From contig CANJKZ010001154.1 in NCBI GenBank assembly GCA_947471745.1, forward strand, positions 977,501-1,041,500: a stretch of 64,000 nucleotides of DNA, read 5' to 3'. Below the pieces are notes generated by a model. That model worked only from the letters and a program-made list of their open reading frames with translations. It ran no database searches and was not told where the DNA came from. A program made the position numbers and the translations under genes. Positions 35,801 through 46,738 of this stretch are shown here, one piece after another. Every line of letters begins with the position of its first letter. The stretch's first letter is position 1. The stretch comes from Closterium sp. Naga37s-1 (taxonomy: Eukaryota; Streptophyta; Zygnematophyceae; Desmidiales; Closteriaceae).

Positions 35801-36500
35801 CAAGACGATTGCCAAGGATAGGCTCCAGGTGAGGAGAGGAGAGACGCAGGGGTTGAGAGAGGTTGGGAGAGTTCAGAGCGGGGATGGTGCAGGGGTTATG
35901 ATACGAGTACATCGGGTCAAGGATCGGTGGTTTGCTTCCTCTATTGATCCTCACGCCTCCTCCTTTCTCCCATCTCCCATTTCCTCCCCTTCTGCCTCTC
36001 CCCATCTCCCCCTTTCCTCTCCCTGTAATGCAGTGCGAGGAGGAGGTGGAGGACGTGCGCAAGGAGGTGGCAGTGATGGAGCGGCTGAGAGACCACCCGC
36101 ATGCCGTGCAGCTCGTGGCCACGTTCGAGGACGCTCAGGTGCGGTGCGGGATGGTGCAGAGGGGTTGATGATGGTGCTGGTGGCATGTGTAGATTGTGCC
36201 CAGTTCGAGGTTGCGCAGGTTCAGGATGACAAGTGTGATGGGGGGTAATGGGCGGTGATGGGGGGTAATGGGCGATGATGGGGGGTAATGGGCGATGATG
36301 GGGGGTAATGGGCGATGATGGGGGGTAATGGGCGGTGATGGGGGGTGATGGGCGGTGATGGGGGGTGATGGGCGATGATAGGGGGTAATGGGCGATGATG
36401 GGGGGTGGTGGGTGTGGGAGATGGGTGGGGATGATGGTGGCAGGAGCAGAGAAGTGCATAAAACAGTGGCTCTCTTATCCCCTCTTTTTCCTCCCTCCCT

Positions 36501-36581
<81 letters not shown>

Positions 36582-38314
36582 CCAAAACGTCTTCTGTCTC
36601 TTTATCGCCTCCACTCCCCCTCCCCCATTTCTCCCTTCAAACCAGATCGTGCACCTGGTGATGCAGCCGCGCGCGGGCGGAGAGCTGTGAAAGTGCATAT
36701 ATCAAATGTATCTTACTCTCCCCCAACTCTTCCCTCCCTCAACTCCGTCCAATCTTGTATTTCCCAACCCCCCCAACGTCGGACCAGAGTGTGCATCTAT
36801 CTGGTGATGCAGCTGTGTGCAGGCTGAGAGCTGTGGGAGCACATCAACCAGTCCCTCTCTCAAACCCCCTTTTCTCTTCCCTCCCTCTCCTCCCTCGACT
36901 CCTTCCGTCCCTCAATCTCCCCCCATCTCCTCCCCCCACTTCAACCCCAGAGCGTGCATCTGGTGATGGAGCTGTGTGCGGGCGGGGAGCTCTGGGAGCG
37001 CATCAAGCAGCGGCGGTGGTACGACGAGGGCAGTGCGGCGGCGGTGCTGCGCGTGGTGGTGGAGCTGCTGCGCGACTGCCATGCCATCGGGGTCATGCAC
37101 CGCGACCTCAAGCCCGAGAACATCCTGCTCTGCACCGAGGAGAACGACGTTGACGTCAAGGTCATTGACTTTGGCGTCGCCGTCTTCTTTAAGCCTGGTG
37201 GGTTGGGTTGGCGTGGGGGGTGACTGGGATGGGATGGGATGGGATGGGATGGGATGGGATGGGATGGGATGGGATGGGATGGGATGGGATGGGATGGGGG
37301 AGAGTCTGTGGTAATGTAGGAAGGGAGAGTCCTGCTGTGCACCAAGGAGAACGACGTTGATGTGAAGGCCATTGACTTCGGCGTCGCCGTGTTCTTCAAG
37401 GGACGGTAACGTGGGGTGGTGGCGTGGGTTAGAAGGGAGGAAGGAGAGTGGAGGTGGAGATGGGGAATGTTTTTTTGGTTCTGATTCAGGGCGGGTTCTG
37501 AAAGTTTGTTATCAGTTCATGCATATTATAGGGCTCAGCCACTTGCGCGGAACGATAAGTGATTTTCCTCCCCGCCCTTCAACTATCATGTCACCATCCC
37601 ATCCCCGCTTTTCCCCATTCCCTCATGTGCATGCCTCAGGGGACGTGTACTCAGACATTGTCTGCAGCCCTCTGTACTTGGAGCCTGAGGTTCTGCATGA
37701 GGCGCCTCAACAGCCATCTCGTCACCACCTCATTCCCACTCCCCCCCTCATCCCCTCATGTGCATACCTCAGGCGATGTGTACTCAGACATTGTCGGCAG
37801 CCCTCTGTACATCGCGCCCGAGGTTCTGCACGAGGCGTACGGGCCAGAGTCCGACATATGGAGCGCAGGAGTGATTCTGTACGTGCTGTTGGCGGGTGTG
37901 CCTCCCTTCCGCGGGGACAGCGACGAGGCCGTGTTCCAGGCGATTCTCGAGCAAGAGCCGGACCTGCAGCGCGCCCCCTGGCCTGATGTTTCGGATGAGG
38001 GCAAGGATCTGGTGCTGCGCATGCTGACAAAGGACCCTGCCCTGCGAATCACGGCTGATGATGTTCTTGGTGAGTGTGTTGTGGAGGCTGAGTTGGGGTG
38101 TGGAACTAAGCCTGTGCTGTGCTGGTTGGGGAGGGAACTTGTTATTGAAGGTGTAGCCTGTTTGGGTGCCTATGTGCTGATTCATAGTAAGGTTATAGAT
38201 TGCCTCTGTTCTTCCTTCCCCAATACATTTTTGCTCCGATTAAACTCTCATCCACTTTCTGGTCTCCTCCCTGTGCCTGTTTGTGGACCAGACCACCCGT
38301 GGCTGAGCATGTAA
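31386..38314 (+). CDS. CDPK-clade Ser/Thr protein kinase with giant Gln/Gly-rich N-terminus and no EF-hands
   Basis: Exons: 31386-31739, 32139-35828, 36034-36138, 36951-37197, 37773-38069, 38292-38314; 1571 aa, all phases agree. Residues ~1-1300 are low complexity: poly-Gln tracts, Gly/Met-rich runs and repeated basic-Ser motifs ([25 protein letters not shown]). One less biased island near [18 protein letters not shown] may be a folded or binding segment. The kinase domain spans ~1303-1571: glycine loop GRGRVG, FACKTI lysine, [64 protein letters not shown], terminal HPWLSM. These match calcium-dependent kinases, but the protein stops right after the kinase core, so calmodulin-like EF-hands are absent. 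PEPC kinase and CRK-type kinases are the EF-less or degenerate members of this clade. Exon 2 (3.7 kb) could hide an unseen intron. Confidence 0.82.
36237..36420. repeat. 20-bp G-rich tandem repeat in kinase intron 3
   Basis: About nine copies of a ggggggtaatgggcgatgat-type unit with slight variation (cggtgatgg, cgatgatag). G-runs on + could form quadruplexes. Intronic. Confidence 0.9.
36505..36579. repeat. (TC)n microsatellite
   Basis: About 37 uninterrupted CT dinucleotides in kinase intron 3, part of the pyrimidine-rich intron. Confidence 0.95.
36646..36847 (+). pseudogene. Two decayed acceptor-side copies of kinase exon 4
   Basis: 36646-36690 (accag|atcgtgcacctggtgatgcag...) and 36788-36847 (accag|agtgtgcatc...) repeat the head of exon 4 at 36951 (cccag|agcgtgcatctggtgatggag). 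Each has its own C/T-rich tract and acceptor. The first runs into TGA right after GAGCTG, and the second also contains TGA, so splicing to them would truncate the kinase. Confidence 0.9.
37226..37297. repeat. (GGGAT)n pentanucleotide repeat
   Basis: About 14 tandem GGGAT units just after the exon 4 donor in kinase intron 4. Confidence 0.95.
37326..37706 (+). pseudogene. Decayed copies of kinase exon 4 end and exon 5 head in one intron
   Basis: 37326-37400 repeats the end of exon 4 ([14 protein letters not shown]-like, followed by gacg|gtaacg). 37640-37706 repeats the acceptor and head of exon 5 (cctcagg|ggacgtgtactcagacattg) and stops at a tgaggcgcctcaa palindrome. The true exon 5 follows at 37773. 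So both edges of one intron have been copied into it. Confidence 0.88.
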
Positions 38315-39849
38315 CATCGACACCATCTAATGTGGTAGCTGTTGAATCCGAACACTAACTAGATCTAGTTCTAGCATGTTTGGGCTCGATGTGATGTAGA
38401 TCGTATCTGGACACATGCCATTGAACAGGCTGATAAATTACATTACATGTAATGCACTGCGACAAAGCCCAAATCATGTTATTGAAGAATGGAAGTGTGC
38501 ACAGACTTTTCATGGTTAACTGGGCCTGTAAGGACTGAAGATAGGATGCCTGTAAATAGGTAGTTGGTGATAGTAGCAATTTGCAGAAAATGTGTAGTCC
38601 TATGGGAAAAGCAACACATGGCTTCTGGCATGACAAAGTACAGTGCAGCAATGTACACTGTACAAGCTTGTCAGAGATTCCATCCACAGGGTCGGTTTGT
38701 GGAGCAAGAATATTCTCGAGCCTCTCATCTCATTTCCCCAGGTGAAGCCCTGCAAGTGTACGAGCTGGTGAAGGCAGTTGAGATTGCGGACCCAATTCGG
38801 AAATGGAGGTGGTTCAAAATTTGGAACAGAATCGATTTTTTTTTTTTTCGGCAACCTGGAAAGAAGAAATGCCGACGTGGAACGCGAGCCCCTCCATGTG
38901 GGCTGGGGACAGCCCCTTAGTGGCGCAAGGGTCACAGCCACGTACTCAACACATGAGATTCGGCTGACTTGTCACCATGTCGACGGCTGTCTCGATGGCT
39001 CAGCAGCCACATTGTCTAATCAGAATGAAGTAAAATTTGCGGTGACCTCTAGCCTTCGCGGCCCGTGTTGCATCAGCACGATTCCTTCCTGAGAGCCTTC
39101 TGGCCTTATCCAAAGGCTTCCATTGGTTATCCAGATCGCTACCTGCCCGATGTTGTGTGCTTCCCAAAATCCCACAGTCGAAGCCGTTGGTGTGTATGGG
39201 GAACCAGAGCAAATCCTCTCTCTCTGCGCTTGCTCATCCCCCTAACTCGCAATGCCGCGTGGTGTCCGCCACCACATTCCGCCTCGGAACCATCCAACGT
39301 TTCCGATTGGCCTTCAAACATTCGACCTTCGTTGCGGCCTTGAAGCACTCGACCACGTGGCAACCCTCGGAAGGTTCTGCTTGCAGATTGGCTTCCACCA
39401 GCTTTCCGCGGCTGCGATATTCGGGGGAAGCGGAATCTCTTTCCCTTCTTCCCCTTCCCCTCGTTCTCTGCAACACAGTGTAGCTCCCAGAAAGCTACAG
39501 TGTCTCCAGAGAATTCCTTCCCTTAGGTTCTGTAGATTAGCTGCCTATACCCCCTCCATCAATCTTCCTCCTTTCTCACTTTGCTTCTTGGAAGCAGCAG
39601 TAATTTTGTTCGTTGGAAACGGCGACTTCTAGGCGCTTCCTCAGCCGTATCCTCCCGCGCGTTGGAGGGCAGTTTCAAAACTTGTTCGCCTCGCCGTCCC
39701 AACCTCAGATTACGGTCCTTCCGCAGCCAGCTAACGTCCACGTGCAGCCGTTTCTCTCACGACTTCATCGTCTGCTCGCTCGCGGTTTCTCCACCGATTC
39801 GAGATCTCGCATATCATCGCACGAAGGAACTATTAATCAACGATCCACA
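38315..39849. other. Kinase 3' flank and PEPC upstream region
   Basis: 1.5 kb with no recognised gene. It includes a T-run at 38837-38848. From 39604 to 39849 a frame in phase with PEPC is open without an ATG (see findings). Confidence 0.5.
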
Positions 39850-42800
39850 ATGTCGCCGACTGAAGAGATGATGTCGAAGGTCCACGAGCTGGATCCGCAT
39901 CTGTCGGTTCACGACGCGTTGGAGCAGGTCAATGTTAAGGTCGGCGATGACGATATCCTCGTGGAGGACGAGGAGTTGCTTCTGGATTGCTTCCTCGGAA
40001 TGCTGAAGGAGCTCGAGGAGAATGAGCTCGCCGAAGCTGTGAGTTTATTCTTATCATTCAGTCACGCTCACATTATTGAGAAATCTTACCAGTCCGCGAT
40101 CACAATTGAGTTGACGGGCGGAATGCACATGCGGAACGACAAATTACAATTCTGGGTGCGTAAGCGTGTAACTGGTAGCCTAGTTATCGTCATTTCCCTG
40201 GATCCGAAGATGTGTTGTCTATATTTACCTGATTCTTTTTCGTGCATTAAAATTTTTCAGATACCTTGGATTACTTCCATTTATTTGTCGGCAACAATTA
40301 ACATTCATTAATCCTTCAATGATATGTGTTCTTGCAGGTCCAAACATGTCTGGGTCTGTCGTCCCAGTACAACGCGAGCAACGACCCTGAGGATCTTAGG
40401 AAGCTAGAGGAGGTGGTCGACTCCCTTGACCCGGCTGAGTCTATTCTCTTCGCTTCCGCCTTCTCCCACATGCTCACGCTGGGAAATATTGCGGGTAGGC
40501 ATCTTACGCCTGCGTTTGTCTCATTCCCGACACTATTTAATTTCTCGGGTGTTCTTGATTGCTTGCTCACATTTTTATATCTCTATGTTCCTCCTGCTTC
40601 GACCTTAACCGTTTCTGGTGTTCTGAATCATTGCATTTACCCTTACTATTTCATTCTGTCCTGAGCAGAGGAGATTCAGATGGCTCATCGTGCGCGGAAG
40701 AGCAAGGTCGGGTCCATTGAGGAGGAAGGCAGTGCGCTTACCGAGTCCAACATAACGGAGACGTTCCAGAAGCTGATCCGGCTGGGCAAGACGCCTGAGG
40801 AGATCTTCGAGGGTCTGAAGCAGCAGCGCGTGGACCTCGTGCTCACCGCTCACCCGACACAGTCCATCCGCCGCTCCCTGCTGCAGAAGCACGCCCGGTA
40901 TGCGCCCGGTTTCAGTCTCTCGACTTGTAATCGTGTTTGTTTGTTTGATTGATTAATTGTTTCTTTTCTCTTTGGGATCTTCAATCTCCTGCACGCATAT
41001 GCGACGAGGATTGAATCATTGTCCCGTGTTTGGGTTAACTCGTTGTAGGATGAGCAGTTGATCTACGGCACTTTGTCCGCATTTGGTTCAGTAATAGGTC
41101 GACGGACCATGTAGATTAAACCCCTAAAACTTCTCACCAATATTCCCGTGCTCGCCTTCTACCCTGTGGCCAGAATTCGCACCCTGCTGTCTCAGCGGCA
41201 CGCCCAGAAGTACACCAAGGAGAGGCAGCAGGAGCTCGTGGAGGCTCTCAAACGGGAGGTGCGTAGGCCCTATTCGACCGTTGCGTATGAAACTCTTGAA
41301 GGACACGGTTTCTGCCCTTTCTCAACGCCCATCTCTATGGCTGATTCCTCTCCGTTCAACCGTTTCTCATTTCTGCTCCCCCTCAATGACGGCAAGAACA
41401 GATCCAAGCGGCGTGGCGCACGGACGAGATCCGGCGCACGCAACCGACGCCGCAGGACGAGATGCGCGCGGGGATGAGTTACTTCTACGAGACCATCTGG
41501 AAGGGCCTTCCCGAGTTCCTGCGCCGCGTCGACACCGCCCTGCGCAGCATCGGCATCGAGGAACGCCTGCCGTACAACATCCCCATCATCCAGTTCTCGT
41601 CCTGGATGGGCGGCGACAGGGACGGTGAGTGAATTGGTTTCCTTTCCGCCTTTTTCCTCTCTTTGAGATGAGGGTAAATGCGTATGAACTCCAAGAACGG
41701 GGGGCTAGCGGAACAGTAGAAAGACTGGGATTGGCAGTCTATGTTCTCCTGCTCTCAGCGACACGCACAGAACTACCTGCTAACCTTTTCACGCGTGTGT
41801 TGAATTCGAAGGATTCTCGCAACGGAGTGTAGGCTCAATCTCCCCACTCTTCGCTGCTCACCTGGCCAAACCTCGCCGTTTTCTTTCCTCGCTTCGCATG
41901 ATTCGATCTTCCTAACCTGCAGGCAACCCCCGTGTGACGGCATCCGTGACGCGTGATGTGGTGCTGCTGTCGCGTCTCATGGTCGTCAACCTCTACATCT
42001 CGCAGATCGAGGAACTCCTCTTCGCGGTACGCACCTATCCATTCCTCCTTAGGGGCCATATGCCATCCCCTATCATGTGTCCCTCTCCGTTTCACCCTAG
42101 CGCCAGTTTGTTTTCCCTTTTACGTCTCATGCCGTCTCGTCTGGTTTCGTCTATTCCTTCGCATCCCAGATTATTCCCTAAACATCGCTGCTTCCCCGCC
42201 GCTGCTGGCTCTCTCTCCGCTTCTCTTCTGCGTTCCCCTCTGCGCGTCCTTGCGTGTCCTTCGTCGCTCCACAGATGTCCATGTGGCGTGGAAGCGACGA
42301 GCTCAAGGAGAGGGCTCAGGCAGTACAGGCAGGGGCAAAGAAGCACAGCAACCACTACATTGGTGAGTTAATACACCACTGGCAATGAGTCACACCACTG
42401 GCAACCGCAAGTGACTGATTTTAAGCAGTCCTTGTCGCTCTTATACCCTCCCATCCTTGCCCATTTTCGTTCGTTTTTTCTCCCCGCCTCCCCACTTTCC
42501 TTCTCAGGTCACTTCTCCGTCGTTTCTCTTTGTGCCGCTTGAACCCTGAACCTCACCACGTAATGAGTGAATTGTTCGAGTATGCTTTTCCTCGCCTGCC
42601 TTTCACCTCGCCCATGTCTCCCAACCCTATCTGTGCTCTGCAGAGTTCTGGAAGCAGGTGCCGGGCAACGAGCCATACCGTGTGGTGCTGTGCGAGGTGC
42701 GCGATCGCCTGTGGAACACTCGCGACCACTACCAGCAGCTCATGGTGTCCGGTCACTCTACCTTCAGCACTGAAGACATCTACACCTCCGCCTCCCAGGT

Positions 42801-45800
42801 ACGCTGCTACCTCTTGTCTAGGGTGGGTCCCTCTGCGCCCCTTTGCTTTCCCCTCTGCGTCCCTATGCTTCTCTCTTTCTTACTCTTCACCCTCTCCCTC
42901 TTCTCGCTACCTGTTCCCTTCCTCTCACTCAATCCCCATCTCCATCTCTCCCTCTATTCCCCCCTACCTCCCTCCTCTCCGCCCTCTCCCTCCATTACCT
43001 TCCTTCCCCAACTCCCCTGGTCGGAACCATCGCATAGGCCCAGCTCCCCGAATTCCAGTTTTTTAGGCGCTTAATTCCCCCCCCCCCCACCCGACTCCCT
43101 CGATTCCTCCCACCTCCCTCTCTCCCCCTTCCCTGCCAGCTGATAGGCCGCCAGAGCTCTGCCACCGCTCCCTGCACGCCTCCCGGAGCAATCGCAGAGG
43201 GCAAGCTCCTCGACTTCCGACTTCTGAGGCGCCTCACTGAAATATCTCTTCGTCCCTCCCTCCCCACCAGCTGATGGAGCCGCTGGAGCTCTGCTACCGC
43301 TCCCTGCACGCCTCCCTGGACGGCGCCATCGCAGAGGGCCAGCTCCTCGATTTCCTGCGGCAGGTCGCCTGCTTCGGTCTCTCCCTCGTCAAACTCGACA
43401 TTCGCCAAGAGTCTGACCGCCACACAGACGCTGTAGACACCATCACGCAGCACCTGGGGCTGGGGAGCTTCAAGGAGTGGAGCGAGGAGAAGAAGGTGGA
43501 GTGGCTGGTGTCTGAGCTGCAGAACAAGCGGCCTCTCTTTGGCCCAGACATGCCTATGTCGGACGAGGTCCGCGAGGTGATCTCGACGCTCCATGTGATT
43601 GCAGAGCTCCCGGAGGACTCTCTATCGGCGTATATCATTTCCATGGCGACGTCTGTGTCGCACGTGCTGGAGGTGCAGCTGCTGCAGAAGGCGTGCGGGG
43701 TGACTCCCGCCCGGCGCGTCGTGCCGCTGTTTGAGCGCCTGGACGATCTGAACAACGCGCCTATTGTCCTTGACGCGCTCCTCAGCATCCCCTACTACAA
43801 GGAGATTATCAACGGCCGTCAGGAGGTCATGATTGGCTACTCCGACTCAGGGAAGGACGCCGGGCGTCTGGCTGCCGCCTGGGCTCTGTACAAGGCCCAG
43901 GCGAGCCTGGTGGAGGTGGCAGGGAAGCACGGGGTGCATCTGACGATTTTCCACGGCCGCGGTGGGACTGTGGGTCGTGGTGGAGGCCCCACGCATCTGG
44001 CTATTCTGTCGCAGCCGCCTGGGTCTGTGGACGGGTCGCTGAGGGTGACGGTGCAGGGAGAGGTCATTGAGCAATCGTTTGGCGAGGAGAACCTGTGCTT
44101 CCGTACTCTGCAGCGCTTCACTTCTGGTGAGCTGATTGGAAGGGGAAGGGGGAGGGGGGGGGGGGGGGGGGATTGGGGTTTAGGGAGAGGGTTTTGAGGT
44201 AGTCTACGGTTGGTGTTCATTGAACGGTGAGAAGTATGAAGTGGGGGATGACGGGTTGTTGGTTTGGTTTGTGACTGACATAGTGGCGTTTCCATTTTCC
44301 ATGTGTCCTCCCTCTCAACACCCGGCCGCCCTGCGCTAAGCTTCCACCTCACCTCCTTTCTCCTTGCCCCTTCTGGCTCTCACCTACCCCACTCCATTTC
44401 TATCTATCGGTGTCCCTTAATCTGTCCATTCTCTGTGTGTGCGTCCCTTCCTACTTGTTTTCTCTGTCCAGCCACTCTGGAACATGGCATGCATCCCCCA
44501 GTGTCGCCCAAGCCCGAGTGGATTGCACTCATGGACGAGATGTCACCGCTCTCGACCGAGGAGTACCGCTCCATTGTCTTCAAGCATCCGCGATTCGTTG
44601 AATACTTCCGATCCGTGAGTTCCGCTTCCCGCCTCGGTCACTCACATCCACATCCTCTCGTCCACTCGCTCTCGCTCTCCTCTCTCCATCTCCTCGCCCC
44701 CCCTCTCCTCTCCCTCGTCCTCTTCTTGTCTTCCACGCGCATCACCAATTGAACCTGTCCTTTCGTCCTCGCTGTACACCCCCTCACCCTCCCCCACCAG
44801 GTGACCCCGGAGACTGAGTTTTCCCGCATGAACATTGGCAGCCGCCCATCCAAGCGCAAGCCTGGTGGCGGTGTGGAGACCCTGCGCGCCATTCCCTGGA
44901 TCTTCGCCTGGACACAGGTACTGCTTCCAGTCTCTTTGTGAGGTTCCTCATACATAGACGCCTGGACACACACACACACACACTGCTTCCTTTGTGAGGT
45001 GAATGGAAGCCTCATTTTCGGAATGCCTTGCAACCTCAGCATTTTGGGGGTGCCCCCATCCGGGTTCCCTCAGGCTCGTTTCCCCCCAAAACCACTCGAG
45101 CACTTGCACACACATGTGCACCAACATGCCCATGCACACACACTCTGGGCCAACATCTGCACAGATGCACGCAACCGCACGTGCACACACCCACACCTCA
45201 TAGCACCTAACCTGACACCTCCCCCCACCCACACACCCCAACCCCCGCAGACGCGCTTCCATCTCCCAGTCTGGCTTGGTCTGTCAGCGGCCTTCCGCGG
45301 TGTGCTGGAGAGCAACCCCAAGCACCTGGAGACGCTGCGCGACATGTACCAGAACTGGCCCTTCTTCCGCGTCACCATTGACCTCGTGGAAATGGTGTTC
45401 GCCAAGGGTGACCCCCGCGTCGCTGCGCTCTACGAGAAGGAGCTTGCGAACCCCGAGCTGCACGAGTTTGGGGTGGAGCTGCGCCGCAAGTATGAGGAGG
45501 CCCGCGAGCAGATCCTTAAGGTGAGAGCCTGGGGACGATGGCGAGGATTAGAGAAGTGGAGGCATACGAAGGAGGGAAAGCGGAGGGAGGAGGGGTTTGA
45601 GATTAGGGAAGAGACTCTAGGAAAGATAAAGGAAATGGCGAGGTCAATGGGGAAATGATGTCTCAATGTGTCCTCGTTTTGTTGCGCTTTTCTTCGTATG
45701 TGAGCAGATTACCGGTCGCTCAGTGGTGCTGGAAGGAAACGCACCCCTGCGCCAGCGCCTGCTTATCCGAGAGCCATACATCACACCGCTCAACGTGCAG

Positions 45801-46034
45801 CAAGTTCTCACGCTCAAGCGCATGCGCTCGGGCGCCCATGCCTCTGCCGATGCTAACGGCCTGGCAATGGCACGCACCAGCAGCGGGAGCAGCAGCGGAG
45901 GCGGTTCCATGAAGTACAATAAGTCTTCTGAAGTTGTGACTCTGAATTCGGCCTCGGAATATGCGCCTGGCCTGGAGGATACGCTGATTATCACCATGAA
46001 GGGAATTGCAGCTGGCATGCAGAACACTGGTTAG
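39850..46034 (+). CDS. PPC: Phosphoenolpyruvate carboxylase, plant type (PTPC)
   Basis: Exons: 39850-40038, 40338-40494, 40669-40897, 41174-41258, 41402-41624, 41923-42026, 42275-42362, 42644-42798, 43271-44126, 44472-44614, 44801-44917, 45251-45520, 45708-46034; 980 aa, close to the usual ~965. The enzyme adds bicarbonate to PEP to give oxaloacetate for the TCA cycle and nitrogen assimilation, normally as a cytosolic homotetramer. Catalytic boxes are complete: LTAHPTQ (His ~177), [36 protein letters not shown] (~637-649) and the invariant C-terminal QNTG that marks plant-type rather than bacterial-type PEPC. The N-terminus ([10 protein letters not shown]) replaces the usual SIDAQLR phosphorylation motif: a Ser is kept (Ser19) but the basic residue upstream is not obvious. 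A Ser/Gly-rich loop ([11 protein letters not shown]) occupies a variable region before the last strand. The start is the first in-frame ATG. Confidence 0.95.
43018..43232 (+). pseudogene. Two decayed acceptor-side copies of PEPC exon 9
   Basis: 43140-43232 repeats the exon 9 head (gccag|ctgataggccgccagagctc against caccag|ctgatggagccgctggagct) with a stop where Met-Glu should be. It ends in a tgaggcgcctca palindrome. 43018-43072 is a more worn copy of the later part (aaccatcgcataggcccagctcc) ending in ttttaggcgctta. The true exon begins at 43271. Confidence 0.88.
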
Positions 46035-46738
46035 GTGCTTACTGGTCTTGGTCGACAGTCTTGGTTCCTTGTTACTTCCGTAAGCTTGGGTATTTAAGCC
46101 TAGTGGCTGTAGACCTCGTAACCACCTAGTGCCATCACTCTTGTGTCCATGTTTTGTGGTGGAGACCATGCAGTGCTTTCATCTGACTTGGGTGCGCAAC
46201 AGTGAAAAAAGCTTGTATGATGCACATCACACCGTAGCATGTCCTATGCAAAGACTGTCCAAATGTACTCCCAAAACCTTGGAAGATTGAACTTGCTTCA
46301 CCTCATACGTTTGAGGGATCCAAGATAACTGAGGAAACTGCAAACGCAAAACAATGGATGCAGTACCGTAACATTCTGAAGAATGCTAACATTATAGCGG
46401 AGTATAAAGCCCCGTCGAGCCTTTTTCACGAATATACCCTTGTTTGTTTTATTCTTTTTTCTGGAAGAGCCAACCCACTAAAATCTACCCACTTGTTTTG
46501 TACTCTCAGTTAATCAGTGTCGGTATGTTTCAGGCGTTTGGGTGCCAGGCTCCACTTCGTCATACAGGAGGACTGCAATAGCGAGGTACTTACATCCCCG
46601 ATGTCCATCAATACAGAATCTCTCGGCTTGCCGAGTCACAACAACCCAGGCGATATCAGAATCTAGTGTCTCCTCCTGAGAGTCCAGTCGCACAGCTGAA
46701 GCACCGAGTCTCTGATATCCTCTCCTCACAATCACGCC
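46035..46738. other. Intergenic region between PEPC and the reductase gene
   Basis: 704 bp, AT-richer, presumably PEPC 3' UTR followed by the reductase promoter and 5' UTR. No gene or repeat recognised. Confidence 0.5.

Noticed and set aside
36646-36847. Alternative kinase exons (mutually exclusive cassettes)
   Set aside because: Both copies contain stop codons right after the copied motif, so they look like decayed duplicates rather than usable cassettes.
38292-39600. EF-hand exons completing a normal CDPK
   Set aside because: Exon 6 ends in a clear stop after HPWLSM, and no EF-hand loop (DxDxDG pattern) was seen downstream before PEPC.
44471-44917. C4-type marker residue in PEPC (Ser before VTPE)
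   Set aside because: I could not align the position with confidence from memory, and one residue would not support a C4 claim in an alga.
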